From Candidatus Blochmannia vicinus (lineage in GTDB: Bacteria; Pseudomonadota; Gammaproteobacteria; Enterobacterales; Enterobacteriaceae): DNA of 64,000 bases. Under the pieces are notes generated by a model, which saw nothing but the letters and a program-made list of their open reading frames with translations, searched no databases and was not told the origin of the DNA. The stretch covers positions 620,001 to 684,000 of the forward strand of contig NZ_CP097763.1 in assembly GCF_023586525.1 (NCBI RefSeq), given 5' to 3'. Below are positions 21,421-31,546 of the stretch, in pieces (the stretch's first letter is position 1; each line of letters opens with the position of its first letter). The translations under genes were made by a program, and so were the position numbers.

Positions 21421-22548
21421 ATGCTACATGACAAAAAATATTTAAAACGAGCATTACAATTAGCATGGAAGGGACGCTTTACTACAATGCCTAATCCTAA
21501 TGTAGGGTGTGTTATTGTTCATAATAACAAAATTGTAGGAGAAGGATATCATATACGAACTGGAGAAGCACACGCTGAAATACATGCATTACGTGTTGCT
21601 GGAAATTTATCAAAAGGAGCAACTGCCTATATTACTTTAGAACCATGTAGCCATTATGGACGCACTCCTCCCTGTACTTCTGCATTAATTAACGCAGGAA
21701 TTAAACGTGTTGTAGTAGCTATGCTAGACCCGCATTTCTATGCTAGAGGTAGAGGATTGCGTTTATTAAAACAAGCAGGTATTGAAGTACGACATAATAG
21801 TCTTATGTTATCTGAAGCCGAATCAATAAATCGAGGATTTATCAAACGTATACGCACTGGGTTACCGTGGGTCAAATTAAAATTAGCCGCATCTTTAGAT
21901 GGTAGAACGGCTATGTCCTCTGGAGAAAGTAAATGGATTACATCTGTGCAAGCACGTCAGGATGTGCAGCACTTTCGTGCAGAAAGTGACGTCATTCTTT
22001 CCACTGCTAACACTGTTTTAGCAGATAATCCAAAATTAAATGTACGCTGGTCATGTTTTTCAGATGAAATAAAATATATTTATGCAAATAATAAGATTAG
22101 ACAACCATTACGAGTAATTATTGATAGTACAAATAGAGTACTTCCAACACATCGTGTTATACGATATGAAGGAAAAATTTTACTTGTTCGCTTAAAAAAA
22201 GATCATCGAAATTGGCCTCCAACAGTAGAACAACTATTACTACCATCGATTAATTATTGTGGCCGCCGTCGCGTGAATCTTAGAGAACTAATGCAATATC
22301 TTGCGTATCGAGAAATTAATAATGTTTGGGTAGAAGCAGGCGCTACCTTTTCGGGAATATTGTTAGATATCGGGTTGGTAGACGAACTTATTTTGTACCA
22401 AGCCATAAAATTTTTAGGATCTGATGCACGACCTTTATGTTTATTACCGAACATTAAATGTCTTAATGATATTAAATCTTTTGATCTAATTGATATAAAA
22501 AATATTGGACCAGATATTCGTTTAAGATTAATACCAAAAAATATATAA
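21421..22548 (+). CDS. ribD: Riboflavin biosynthesis bifunctional deaminase-reductase
   Basis: Deaminates the GTP-derived pyrimidine and then reduces the ribosyl side chain, two steps of riboflavin synthesis. The N-terminal zinc deaminase has His51-Ala-Glu53 and PCSHYGRTPPC with Cys76 and Cys85. The C-terminal reductase begins around LKLAASLDGRTAMSSGES and ends near FLGSDARPL. 375 residues against 367 in E. coli. ATG 21421 matches the family start. ribE and nusB follow as in E. coli; the preceding nrdR is missing. Confidence 0.96.
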   Translation: MLHDKKYLKRALQLAWKGRFTTMPNPNVGCVIVHNNKIVGEGYHIRTGEAHAEIHALRVAGNLSKGATAYITLEPCSHYGRTPPCTSALINAGIKRVVVAMLDPHFYARGRGLRLLKQAGIEVRHNSLMLSEAESINRGFIKRIRTGLPWVKLKLAASLDGRTAMSSGESKWITSVQARQDVQHFRAESDVILSTANTVLADNPKLNVRWSCFSDEIKYIYANNKIRQPLRVIIDSTNRVLPTHRVIRYEGKILLVRLKKDHRNWPPTVEQLLLPSINYCGRRRVNLRELMQYLAYREINNVWVEAGATFSGILLDIGLVDELILYQAIKFLGSDARPLCLLPNIKCLNDIKSFDLIDIKNIGPDIRLRLIPKNI

Positions 22549-22648
22549 TATGTTGTGCTTATCAGTTATTTTAATGTTGTGTTACAATACGCCTGTACGC
22601 AAATATAAATAATATAATTTACATAATAGATAAATAGTCAGGATCATT

Positions 22649-23119
22649 ATGAATATTATTGAAGGCAGTACCACGGCAAATGAGGCAAAAATTGCTATCG
22701 CTGTAGTTAGATTTAATCGTTTCATTAATAATAATTTACTCGAAGGCGCTTTAGACATTTTAAAAAGAACTGGGCAAATAAAAGATGAAAATATAACTAT
22801 AATATGGACTCCGGGAGCATATGAATTACCATTAATTGTAAAGGCATTAGCTATTAGCCATAAATATGATGGAATAATAGCTCTAGGAACGGTGATTCGA
22901 GGAATTACTTTGCATTTTGAATTAATTGCAAGAGAATGCAGCTCTGGTTTATCTAATATTTCAATAGAAAACACATTGCCTATTGGATTTGGATTACTTA
23001 CTACAGACAATATTAGTCAAGCTATAGAACGTTCAGGTATCAAGGCCAATAATAAAGGATCAGAAGCTGCTTTAGCCGTCTTAGAAATGATTAATATATT
23101 ACAAATAATTAAAAAATAA
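22649..23119 (+). CDS. ribE: 6,7-dimethyl-8-ribityllumazine synthase
   Basis: Condenses the RibD product with dihydroxybutanone phosphate to lumazine, the penultimate step to riboflavin. 156 residues, equal to E. coli RibE (called RibH elsewhere). The substrate motif PGAYELPL and catalytic His89 are present. The loop before the His reads [12 protein letters not shown], where E. coli has GTVIRGGTAHFE, and the residues after it ([10 protein letters not shown]) also differ from the usual AGGASNGL. Probably still active, with a changed active-site loop. Confidence 0.94.
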   Translation: MNIIEGSTTANEAKIAIAVVRFNRFINNNLLEGALDILKRTGQIKDENITIIWTPGAYELPLIVKALAISHKYDGIIALGTVIRGITLHFELIARECSSGLSNISIENTLPIGFGLLTTDNISQAIERSGIKANNKGSEAALAVLEMINILQIIKK

Positions 23120-23150
23120 TTTTTACTATATAGCTGATAAAAGGAATTAT

Positions 23151-23588
23151 GTGAAAACAATTAGCCGAAGACGTGCTCGTGAATGTGCGTTACAAGCATT
23201 GTATTCTTGGCAACTGTCTAAAAATAATGCCAAAGAAATTGAAAATTATATTATAACAGAACGAGATATTCAAAACTTAAATGTTTCTTACTTTCATAAA
23301 TTATATATTGGAGTAATTAATTTTGCTGAAGAGCTAGATAGATTAATGATACCACATTTATCCAGAAGTTTAGAAAAATTAGGATATATTGAACATGTAG
23401 TATTACGTATTGCATTATTTGAATTGATAAAATGTAATGATATACCATATAAAGTTGCTATTAATGAAGCAATTGAGCTCGTAAAAATTTTTGGGGCTGA
23501 AAAAAGTCATAAGTTTATTAATGGAGTATTAGATAAAATAGTTACTCAGATTTGTATTAAAAAAAATAATCGAACTATCGACGTATGA
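23151..23588 (+). CDS. nusB: Transcription antitermination factor NusB
   Basis: Binds boxA RNA with S10 in rRNA antitermination. The product is 145 residues (E. coli 139). It starts with the arginine-rich [18 protein letters not shown] and keeps [31 protein letters not shown], whose core is [14 protein letters not shown]. The start is GTG at 23151; an ATG two bases earlier is out of frame. It follows ribE by 31 bases. thiL, which follows nusB in E. coli, is absent. Confidence 0.96.
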   Translation: MKTISRRRARECALQALYSWQLSKNNAKEIENYIITERDIQNLNVSYFHKLYIGVINFAEELDRLMIPHLSRSLEKLGYIEHVVLRIALFELIKCNDIPYKVAINEAIELVKIFGAEKSHKFINGVLDKIVTQICIKKNNRTIDV

Positions 23589-23678
23589 TTTAATACTTAT
23601 AAAATAAAAAATTAAATTTCAATAAAACAATAATTTATTTTATTACTTATATCTCTCTCTAAATGCGATAAAATTAAT

Positions 23679-24146
23679 ATGAAATCATATAAGATATGGT
23701 ATTTATTCGCCACTGGATTCGGGTTAGGAACAATTGATTATATGCCTGTAGGAACCGTAGCATCTTTATTAGCAATACCAATATGGTGGATGCTAATGTA
23801 TTTATTTCCATATCAATTTTATTTTTTGTTTCTGATTACAGGAATAGGGTTTGGTGTATTTTTTTGTGATCAAGCTACTAAAATAATTGGCATTCATGAT
23901 CATAAATCGATCGTTTGGGATGAATTTATTGGTATGTGGACCATATTAACTATAATCCCTACAGACAGTTGGCTATGGATAATTGTTGCTTTTTTATTAT
24001 TCAGAATATTAGATATCACAAAACCTTGGCCAATTTCCTGGTGTGATCATACGATAAAAGGTGGATTTGGAATTATTATCGATGATATATTAGCAAGTGT
24101 CATATCTGTTGGTATTATTTTATCTTTGATGAATTTATATAATTGA
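23679..24146 (+). CDS. pgpA: Phosphatidylglycerophosphatase A
   Basis: Inner-membrane phosphatase converting phosphatidylglycerophosphate to phosphatidylglycerol. The 155 residues compare with 172 in E. coli; the N-terminus is shorter. The conserved acidic segment DHKSIVWDEFIGMW lies at about residues 77-90, and several hydrophobic segments follow. It occupies the same place after nusB as in E. coli, except that thiL is missing in between. Confidence 0.94.
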   Translation: MKSYKIWYLFATGFGLGTIDYMPVGTVASLLAIPIWWMLMYLFPYQFYFLFLITGIGFGVFFCDQATKIIGIHDHKSIVWDEFIGMWTILTIIPTDSWLWIIVAFLLFRILDITKPWPISWCDHTIKGGFGIIIDDILASVISVGIILSLMNLYN

Positions 24147-24232
24147 AATACTTTATAAAATAAAAACATCTATAATTTTGAAGGCTAGTTTATTATTTGA
24201 TATATTAACATCACATCATAATTAATAATAAT

Positions 24233-26101
24233 TTAATATATCCATGTCATAATCTTTTTATAAATTCCTATACTATCTAATCCAAGCTCAGAAAGCATTT
24301 CTGATTGCGAACCTTGAGGAACAAAAAAATCAGGTAACCCAATGTTTAAAACCGGAACTGATAATTTATTCTGCATAATAAATTCATTTACACCACTTCC
24401 TGCTCCACCTATTATTGTATTTTCTTCCAAAGTTATTAGAAATTGATGATTTTTAGCAAGAGTCTTTATCAATACCCCATCTAATGGCTTAATAAATCTC
24501 ATATCTACTAATGTCGCATCTAATTCAGATGCGACATTAGTAGCTGATCGTAATAAAGTTCCGAAATTAAGAATAGCAATATAATTTCCCTGACGACGTA
24601 TTACGCCTTTACTTAATGGAAGGGTATATAACTTTTTCTTATCGGCATCGCCGGGGATAGCCAATCCTTTAGGATAACGCACAACACTAGGCCCATATTG
24701 ATAATTATATCCTGTATGCAACATTAGTTTGCATTCATAAGCATCACTTGGAGCCATGATTATCATATTTGGAACACAACGCAAATACGATAAATCAAAA
24801 GCACCTTGGTGAGTTTGTCCGTCTGCTCCAACAATACCTCCTCGGTCAACAGCAAATAAAACAGGTAGGCTTTGAATGGCCACATCATGAATTACTTGAT
24901 CATATGCACGTTGCAAAAATGTTGAATAAATAGCAACAACTGGTTTATATCCTGCAATAGCCAATCCAGCGGCAAATGTTACAGCATGCTGCTCAGCAAT
25001 CGCAACATCAAAATACTGTTTTGGATATTTCTGAGAAAACATATTCATTCCAGAACCTTCTCGCATAGCAGGTGTAATCCCTATAATTTTATTATCATGA
25101 GCTGCAACTTGACATAACCAATCACCAAAAATTTCGGAATAAGTTATACTTTTAGTATTCTCTATAGGTAATGATCCAATTTTCAGATCAAACTTTGGCA
25201 CTGCGTGCCATTTGATAGGATCTTTTTCTGCAGGTTTATATCCACAACCCTTTTTAGTAATAACATGTAAAAATTGAGGTCCTTTCATATTACGTACATT
25301 TCTTAAAGTATGTACTAATTCTAATACATTATGCCCATTGATAGGTCCAATATAATTGAAACCAAGTTGTGAGAATAATGAACTTGATGTACTAAAGTGT
25401 TTAATTTTATTACCCGTATGTTCAATTAATTTTTTAGCCATAAACCTATTAGATAACATTTTATTACTATCTGATTTTAAACTAGAATATATTTTTTTTG
25501 AAAAAATATGAGCATAGTGCTTATTTAACGCTCCCACATTTTTTGAAATAGACATTTCATTATCATTTAATATAACTAATAAATCAGATTTGACAGATCC
25601 AGCATGGTTCATTGCTTCAAAAGCCATGCCAGCAGTTATTGCTCCATCTCCTATCACGCATACTGTACGACGCCCTAACATTTCTCGTTCTGCAGCAATT
25701 GCTAATCCTAATCCTGCGCTAATAGAAGTAGAAGAATGTCCTACCGATAATACATCATATTCGCTTTCATCACGACAAGGAAATGGATGTAATCCATTTC
25801 TATTTCTAATACTAAAAATGAGCTCACGACGTCCTGTCAGAATCTTATGAGGATACGCTTGATGTCCAACATCCCAAATTAAATAATCAAATGGAGTGTT
25901 ATATATATAATGTAATGCTACAGTAAGTTCTATAGCTCCCAATCCAGACGCAAAATGTCCACTAGATCTACTAACACTAGTTAAAAGAAATTGACGTAAT
26001 TCATTACATAATTTCATTAACTTATCTTCAGATAGTTGTCGTAATTCCTTTGGAGTATTGATTAAATCTAATACAGAGTATTTATTTAAGCTGCAGTTCA
26101 T
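24233..26101 (-). CDS. dxs: 1-deoxy-D-xylulose-5-phosphate synthase
   Basis: Thiamine-diphosphate enzyme that joins pyruvate and glyceraldehyde 3-phosphate, the entry to the MEP isoprenoid pathway. The cofactor motif starts at [16 protein letters not shown] (from residue 151) and continues to NDNEMSIS. His49 in SGHFASGLG and the catalytic Glu in [10 protein letters not shown] are present. 622 residues against 620 in E. coli. It is downstream of ispA on the same strand with a 32-base gap. A perfect 17-bp inverted repeat spans codons 520-533. Confidence 0.97.
   Translation of the reverse strand: MNCSLNKYSVLDLINTPKELRQLSEDKLMKLCNELRQFLLTSVSRSSGHFASGLGAIELTVALHYIYNTPFDYLIWDVGHQAYPHKILTGRRELIFSIRNRNGLHPFPCRDESEYDVLSVGHSSTSISAGLGLAIAAEREMLGRRTVCVIGDGAITAGMAFEAMNHAGSVKSDLLVILNDNEMSISKNVGALNKHYAHIFSKKIYSSLKSDSNKMLSNRFMAKKLIEHTGNKIKHFSTSSSLFSQLGFNYIGPINGHNVLELVHTLRNVRNMKGPQFLHVITKKGCGYKPAEKDPIKWHAVPKFDLKIGSLPIENTKSITYSEIFGDWLCQVAAHDNKIIGITPAMREGSGMNMFSQKYPKQYFDVAIAEQHAVTFAAGLAIAGYKPVVAIYSTFLQRAYDQVIHDVAIQSLPVLFAVDRGGIVGADGQTHQGAFDLSYLRCVPNMIIMAPSDAYECKLMLHTGYNYQYGPSVVRYPKGLAIPGDADKKKLYTLPLSKGVIRRQGNYIAILNFGTLLRSATNVASELDATLVDMRFIKPLDGVLIKTLAKNHQFLITLEENTIIGGAGSGVNEFIMQNKLSVPVLNIGLPDFFVPQGSQSEMLSELGLDSIGIYKKIMTWIY
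24505..24543. repeat. Perfect 17-bp inverted repeat inside dxs
   Basis: Arms at 24505-24521 and 24527-24543 are exact reverse complements with a 5-base loop (AATTC on the plus strand). The arms carry CTACTAATGTCGCATCT, richer in GC than the surroundings. The protein segment it encodes ([14 protein letters not shown]) is similar to E. coli Dxs, so the repeat has formed without disrupting the protein. The loop size equals that of the aroE internal repeat. Confidence 0.9.
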
Positions 26102-26133
26102 ATTAAATTATTTAATATATTATTTTGAAAAAA

Positions 26134-27048
26134 TTAATCACTACGCTTAATAATATAGCGTGAAAATGCAGATAAAGTACTGATATTATAACCTAATTTA
26201 GCAATATATTTTAAAGATGCTAATGATTCACAATATAATTCTTCAGCTTTAGAGCGAGCTGTATTTAACCCAAATATTTTTGAATAAGTATTATCATGTT
26301 TCGATCGTATACTCTTTACTCGCTCCCCTTTCTTATTATCATATGCATATGATGAAGTATCTATAATATCATCTCGTATCTGAAAAGCTAAACCTATGGT
26401 TGTAGCATAATGATCGAGAGATTCCAATGCATCACGACTTTTATTTCCTGCCGATAAAGCTCCGATACGAACTGCCGCGCGAATTAACGACCCTGTTTTA
26501 TATTGGTATATAGTTTCTAACTGTGTAGCTGATATATTTTTATTATTTTTATTAATTAAATCTAAAGACTGTCCAAAACACATTCCGTTAGCGCCGCTGG
26601 CAGCAGCTAATGTGGCAATCATTTTTAAACGATCTTGGTCTGTAATTGTTGGCATATGTGCTTCTGAAAGAATAGTAAAAGCTAATGTATGTAAAGCATC
26701 GCCTGCTAAAATAGCAATAGCTTCACCAAACTTAACATGACATGTCGGATATCCTCTACGTAGTTTATCATTATCCATAACAGGTAGATCATCATGAATT
26801 AAAGAATAAGCATGCATACATTCAATAGCTGCTGCTGGAGCATTAAGCTTTGACGATTTAATACCAAATAATTTCCCCGTTTGATAAACCAAAAAAGGAC
26901 GTAATCTCTTTCCACCTAATAAAACACTATAGCGTATTGCTTGCGCAAGAAGAGATATATCCCGATTAAGAAACATAACCAGATAATGTTCAATAGCACT
27001 ATCTACTTGTTTGTGGCTATCATGCAACTCATTAATAAAATCAAGCAT
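26134..27048 (-). CDS. ispA: Farnesyl diphosphate synthase
   Basis: Condenses isopentenyl diphosphate onto DMAPP and GPP to make FPP, the precursor of undecaprenyl carrier, ubiquinone side chain and heme O. Both aspartate-rich motifs are present: DDLPVMDND (residues 86-94) and RDDIID (225-230). GGKRLRPFL at about 45-53 is also typical. 304 residues against 299 in E. coli. It heads the ispA-dxs operon; xseB, which precedes it in E. coli, is missing. CyoE (30346-31215) uses its product. Confidence 0.96.
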   Translation of the reverse strand: MLDFINELHDSHKQVDSAIEHYLVMFLNRDISLLAQAIRYSVLLGGKRLRPFLVYQTGKLFGIKSSKLNAPAAAIECMHAYSLIHDDLPVMDNDKLRRGYPTCHVKFGEAIAILAGDALHTLAFTILSEAHMPTITDQDRLKMIATLAAASGANGMCFGQSLDLINKNNKNISATQLETIYQYKTGSLIRAAVRIGALSAGNKSRDALESLDHYATTIGLAFQIRDDIIDTSSYAYDNKKGERVKSIRSKHDNTYSKIFGLNTARSKAEELYCESLASLKYIAKLGYNISTLSAFSRYIIKRSD

Positions 27049-27357
27049 AAATATAATATTTCAATATATCATAAACCAAAACATTAACTAATCTGTTCTG
27101 ACTGGAATTGGATTCATATATGTAGTTATATAATTATAATGATATTTAATATATTATTATAATTATAACTTATTTTAACAACTTTAAATATTATTTGCAT
27201 ATCTCCTACAATAAACTATAAAATAATATATTAAACTTCTTGTGTTCATACAAGAAGTAATTAGATTATATTAAGATAATTAATGTTTATTTAATATAAT
27301 AGATTTAATATAGAATATTAATTATCATGTTCTTTTAGAATACTACAAAGCATTAAT
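27049..27357. other. Divergent spacer between ispA and thiI
   Basis: No gene-like frame; xseB of E. coli has been lost from here. It must carry the ispA-dxs and thiI promoters. One hairpin is clear: ACTTCTTGT (27235-27243) with ACAAGAAGT (27250-27258), a 9-bp stem with a 6-base loop, followed by AATTAG rather than a U-tract, so I do not call it a terminator. Confidence 0.55.
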
Positions 27358-28821
27358 ATGAAAATAATCATTAAATTTTCACCGGAAATTACAATAAAAA
27401 GTCGTGCTGTGCGAATATTTTTTATAAAAATTCTTATTGTTAATATTAAGACTATTTTAAAAAAAAATAAAGAACCAACATCAATTATACGTCATTGGGA
27501 TTATCTTGAAATAAGATCTAATAATAACCAAAAAATATGTGCTATTTTAACGAATATTCCTGGTATTCATCATTTTTTATTAGTTAAAGAGAGTGTATTT
27601 AATTCTTTAAAAGACATTTACAAAAATGTTACACTTAATTTAAACTGTAATATTGAATTATCAGGAAAGGATTTTTGCGTACGAGTTAAACGTCATGGCG
27701 CACATAATTTTACTTCTCAGGAAGTCGAACATTATTTAGGAAAAAAACTGTGTCAACATATAAACAATACTAGAGTCAATTTAATAAAACCTGACAGAAT
27801 TGTATATTTAGAAATTAAGAATAATCAACTTTTTATAATCCTCGAACGTTTTGAAGGATTAGGAGGATTACCAATAGGTACACAACAAGAACTTATATCA
27901 TTAATTTCAGGAGGATTTGATTCAGCAGTTGCTAGTTATATGTTAATCCGACGTGGATGTAAGGTTAACTATTGCTTCTTTAATTTAGGAACACCTATGC
28001 ATACTATCGAAGTATCTAGAATAATATATTATTTATGGAATAAATTTAGTAGTTCTCATAAAATAAAATTTATTTCTATTGATTTTTCAGAAGTCATTAA
28101 AGAAATCGTTTCTAAAATAAAAGATAATCAAATAGGAATAGTATTAAAACGCATGATGATACGTTCTGCATCATTAGTAGCTGATCGATGGAACATAACT
28201 GCATTAGTAACAGGAGAGGCACTAGGACAAGTATCTAGTCAAACCTTGACCAATTTAGCGCTTATTGATAGTGTATCTAATCACATAATATTTCGCCCTT
28301 TAATTTCTTATGATAAAGAAAAAATTATTAATTTAGCTAGAGAAATAGGAACAGAAACATTTTCAAAATCTGTTCCAGAGTATTGTGGTACAATATCTCA
28401 AAAATCAGCTGCAAAAACTACAAAAAAACGCATCGAACTTGAAGAAAATAATTTTGATTTTACTATATTAGACCGGGCAGTATCTCAATCTTGCATAATA
28501 GATGTGCAAAATATTCCCGATCAAATAACTAGTCAACATTTATTTGAAGTAGAAACTAAAAAAATATTAAATAATAACGATATAATATTGGATATACGTA
28601 CAGAAACCGAACAGAAGAATAATCCTCTGTATTTAACTACTAACATAAAAATAAAAAAGATACCTTTTTACAAATTAATCGATCAATTTTCCAAATTAGA
28701 TCCAAACAAAGTGTATGCGCTATATTGTGATCATGGAATAATGAGTCGATTACAGGCAATATATCTATATAAACAAGGCTTTCGTAATATAAAAATTTAC
28801 CGACCTCCATTATCTCGTTAA
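27358..28821 (+). CDS. thiI: tRNA 4-thiouridine synthetase with rhodanese domain
   Basis: Adenylates U8 of tRNA and adds sulfur from a persulfide to make 4-thiouridine; in E. coli it also serves thiamine synthesis. The N-terminal ferredoxin-like and THUMP domains are followed by the PP-loop SGGFDS (184-189), the Cys in PEYCGT, and a C-terminal rhodanese domain with Cys457 in YCDHGIMSR. 487 residues against 482 in E. coli. Other thiamine genes are not in the window (thiL is missing from its usual place), so tRNA thiolation is the likelier role. Confidence 0.95.
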   Translation: MKIIIKFSPEITIKSRAVRIFFIKILIVNIKTILKKNKEPTSIIRHWDYLEIRSNNNQKICAILTNIPGIHHFLLVKESVFNSLKDIYKNVTLNLNCNIELSGKDFCVRVKRHGAHNFTSQEVEHYLGKKLCQHINNTRVNLIKPDRIVYLEIKNNQLFIILERFEGLGGLPIGTQQELISLISGGFDSAVASYMLIRRGCKVNYCFFNLGTPMHTIEVSRIIYYLWNKFSSSHKIKFISIDFSEVIKEIVSKIKDNQIGIVLKRMMIRSASLVADRWNITALVTGEALGQVSSQTLTNLALIDSVSNHIIFRPLISYDKEKIINLAREIGTETFSKSVPEYCGTISQKSAAKTTKKRIELEENNFDFTILDRAVSQSCIIDVQNIPDQITSQHLFEVETKKILNNNDIILDIRTETEQKNNPLYLTTNIKIKKIPFYKLIDQFSKLDPNKVYALYCDHGIMSRLQAIYLYKQGFRNIKIYRPPLSR

Positions 28822-28991
28822 TTTATTAAAAGTGTAATATATACTATATGAATATATTTTATAATTCATGTGTGCATTAAGAAATTATTGATCCAGTACT
28901 TTTATACAAAAACAACTAAATTTTTCTTTTAATACTCAATACCATTAAAGGTTTAATCACAAATTTTTTACAATATATATTAAAAAATAAA

Positions 28992-30152
28992 TTATCGTAA
29001 TATGTAACTCATTATAATACACAATATTGATATGATTAATGCAGAAAATAATATTAACCATATTCCTTTTATTTCTAATAAAAATCCACCTAAAATTCCT
29101 CCACATCCTACGCCTAAAAATTGTCCAACAGAATAAATACTAATAGTAGTTCCTTTATATTTTTTCGGCGATTCTTTATTGATTAAAGTAGGCAATATTG
29201 CTTCAATTAAATTAAATGCTATAAAAAATAACTGCATACCCAACAAAAACATTCGATAATGACACATATTCGTTAACATAATTAATTCAGATAAAAATAA
29301 AATACTCATACAAATAATTAATATTTTTCTTGCATAATTTTTACCCTCACAACATATAACACACATTAATACTGTTAGTGCAGACGTTATCATAACAATA
29401 CTATAAATCTTCCAATGCGCTCCAAGTGGGAATCCTAAATTTATTATCGCTTTAGGTAAAGCAATAAAGTTTAGTATTAAAATAGTATGTACGCAAAATA
29501 TACTAAAATTTAGTTTTATTAATTGAGAATGAGTAAATATTTTTTTAATTTTATCAAACATAACAAATAAATTTTCATCATTTTTTATTGGACAAAAAGA
29601 AATTGGTGTGATTATAATATAAGTAAATATTATAGCTAATACAGCCAATATAGTAATAATATGAAATAACCCGTGTAATCCAAACATATCCGTAATAATC
29701 GGGCCAAAAATCATAGAAGTAGCAAAAGTGATACCAAAACTTATTCCAACTGCAGCCATGGCTTTGATATGATGTCGTTCTTGAACTGATTCTAGTAACA
29801 ATGCTATAAGTGAACTGCTTATGGCTCCTGATCCTTGTAGTGCACGTCCAACAACAAGCCCCCAAATATTATTGGTGACAGCTGCTATTTCGCTACCAAT
29901 AGCAAATAAAACCAACCCTCCGATAATAACAGGCTTCCGTCCAATTTTATCAGACATTAATCCAAATGGTAATTGAAATATTATTTGCATTAAGCCATAT
30001 ATTCCAATCGCTACACCTATTAAATATCCATTCGCTCCTGTAAGAGCAGAAACGTGAATAGTTAAGACGGGTAAAACCATAAATACACCCGACATACGAA
30101 GCGCAAATATTATTCCTAGTCCTAATATAGTATGCAGTTCTTTGTTAGTCAT
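28992..30152 (-). CDS. yajR: MFS transporter YajR, lacking the C-terminal soluble domain
   Basis: Major facilitator superfamily membrane transporter of unknown substrate. I chose ATG 30152 (MTNKELHTILGLG), which fits the E. coli N-terminus; an ATG 33 bases upstream is possible. This gives 386 residues with about 12 hydrophobic segments and the MFS motif A as GLMSDKIGRKPVI. LQGSGAISSSLIALL and KESPKKYKGTT match YajR. E. coli YajR has about 454 residues and ends in a YAM domain, which is entirely absent here. Confidence 0.9.
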   Translation of the reverse strand: MTNKELHTILGLGIIFALRMSGVFMVLPVLTIHVSALTGANGYLIGVAIGIYGLMQIIFQLPFGLMSDKIGRKPVIIGGLVLFAIGSEIAAVTNNIWGLVVGRALQGSGAISSSLIALLLESVQERHHIKAMAAVGISFGITFATSMIFGPIITDMFGLHGLFHIITILAVLAIIFTYIIITPISFCPIKNDENLFVMFDKIKKIFTHSQLIKLNFSIFCVHTILILNFIALPKAIINLGFPLGAHWKIYSIVMITSALTVLMCVICCEGKNYARKILIICMSILFLSELIMLTNMCHYRMFLLGMQLFFIAFNLIEAILPTLINKESPKKYKGTTISIYSVGQFLGVGCGGILGGFLLEIKGIWLILFSALIISILCIIMSYILR

Positions 30153-30345
30153 CAAAATAAAAATATATAAATATTCTGAACACAAATCAGTATGGTTTTT
30201 AATATCTATACATATAGATATTAAAATAAAATCTATAAATGTTTACAACATTAAACTATTTTTTAAAGTTATGTTCCAAAATATAGCCATAATTAATTTT
30301 ACTAAAAATATGAATTTAATAATATACTATATGATAGTAAATCAT

Positions 30346-31215
30346 TTATTTGTAAAATAAAATAGGATCTAGAGATAAGAGTAAATTTAAAGATACTACA
30401 ATAATAATAGATAATTGAAACATTCTTTTTGCCCATAAACTATCATTGTTAATTATTTCGTACCCATATGATCCTATATATAACCACCATAAATTCATCA
30501 TGCTAATTATTATTAAAAACGTATAACTAGTATATCCCATTATAGTAAATAATATAGTTGCTATAATAAATCCAATAATATATATCATCATATGATTCTT
30601 AGTTAACTTCACCCCCTTTTTAATAGGGAAAGTTGGAATTAAAGCTGCCTTATAGTCATGTAACCGTAAAATAGCAATAGAATAAGAATGTGGAATTTGC
30701 CACAAACTAAAAATCATTAATAAAATCAAAGCTCCCATATCAAATCTATTTGTAACAGCACAATATCCAATCACTGGCGGCATTGCTCCTGAAATACTCC
30801 CAACTATTATGCTATAAACAGACCTACGTTTCATCCATAAACTATATATTCCAACGTATGTGAACAAACCTATTGCCGCTAAATATACTATTAAAAAATT
30901 CTTTGTATAACTCAAACATAAAAAACCAAATACACTTAAAGTTACCGCATATAATATACTTTTATTTAAAAACAATCTACTATGTTGTACTAATACTCTA
31001 TTTTTAGTTCTTTCCATAACCGAATCAATATCTCGATCAATAATGTTATTTAATAAGCAACCAGCAGCTATAACTAATGATATCCCTATAATCATTTTAA
31101 TAAACAAAAGATAATGTATATGACCTCGTGATGCTATTAAAAATCCCCCTATAGCCGACATTAAGTTTCCTATAACAATCCCCGGCTTTATTAAGTTTAA
31201 ATAATATTTATTCAT
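30346..31215 (-). CDS. cyoE: Protoheme IX farnesyltransferase (heme O synthase)
   Basis: Attaches a farnesyl group to heme B to give heme O for the bo3 oxidase. The prenyltransferase aspartate motif NNIIDRDIDSVMERTKNR lies at about residues 61-78, and a second region follows with LHDYKAA. There are about nine membrane segments. 289 residues against 296 in E. coli. It is last in cyoABCDE, 25 bases after cyoD. Confidence 0.96.
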   Translation of the reverse strand: MNKYYLNLIKPGIVIGNLMSAIGGFLIASRGHIHYLLFIKMIIGISLVIAAGCLLNNIIDRDIDSVMERTKNRVLVQHSRLFLNKSILYAVTLSVFGFLCLSYTKNFLIVYLAAIGLFTYVGIYSLWMKRRSVYSIIVGSISGAMPPVIGYCAVTNRFDMGALILLMIFSLWQIPHSYSIAILRLHDYKAALIPTFPIKKGVKLTKNHMMIYIIGFIIATILFTIMGYTSYTFLIIISMMNLWWLYIGSYGYEIINNDSLWAKRMFQLSIIIVVSLNLLLSLDPILFYK

Positions 31216-31240
31216 AAAAATAAAATTGTCTTATTATTAT

Positions 31241-31543
31241 TCAAATCATCAAATTATGATGCAAATGTGTCATAATCCATATACTTCCAAATATAAGAAT
31301 AAAAACAATAAATACCGTAAACATTAAAGATATCAAATTCCATACTTTATGAGATGTGTTTCCTAAATGTAAAAAGAAAATTAAATGAACAAAAATCTGA
31401 ATTACTGCACACGATATAATAATATTCATTAATATCTTTTTGTTGATTATATTATATGTAACCATAAAAAACGGAATGATTGTCAAAATCATAGATAATA
31501 CAAACCCAATCAAATATGAATTATGTGTATAACCATTTTTCAT
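31241..31543 (-). CDS. cyoD: Cytochrome bo3 ubiquinol oxidase subunit IV
   Basis: Small membrane subunit that helps assemble the copper-B site. 100 residues (E. coli 109) with three hydrophobic segments. FVHLIFFLHLG near the middle is typical of CyoD/QoxD. It starts three bases after the cyoC stop, indicating tight coupling. Confidence 0.94.
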   Translation of the reverse strand: MKNGYTHNSYLIGFVLSMILTIIPFFMVTYNIINKKILMNIIISCAVIQIFVHLIFFLHLGNTSHKVWNLISLMFTVFIVFILIFGSIWIMTHLHHNLMI

Positions 31544-31546
31544 AAA

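Noticed and set aside
30142-30360. A 72-codon frame on the plus strand overlapping the starts of yajR and the end of cyoE
   Set aside because: It is antisense to real genes at both ends and has a low-complexity Ile/Asn/Lys composition.
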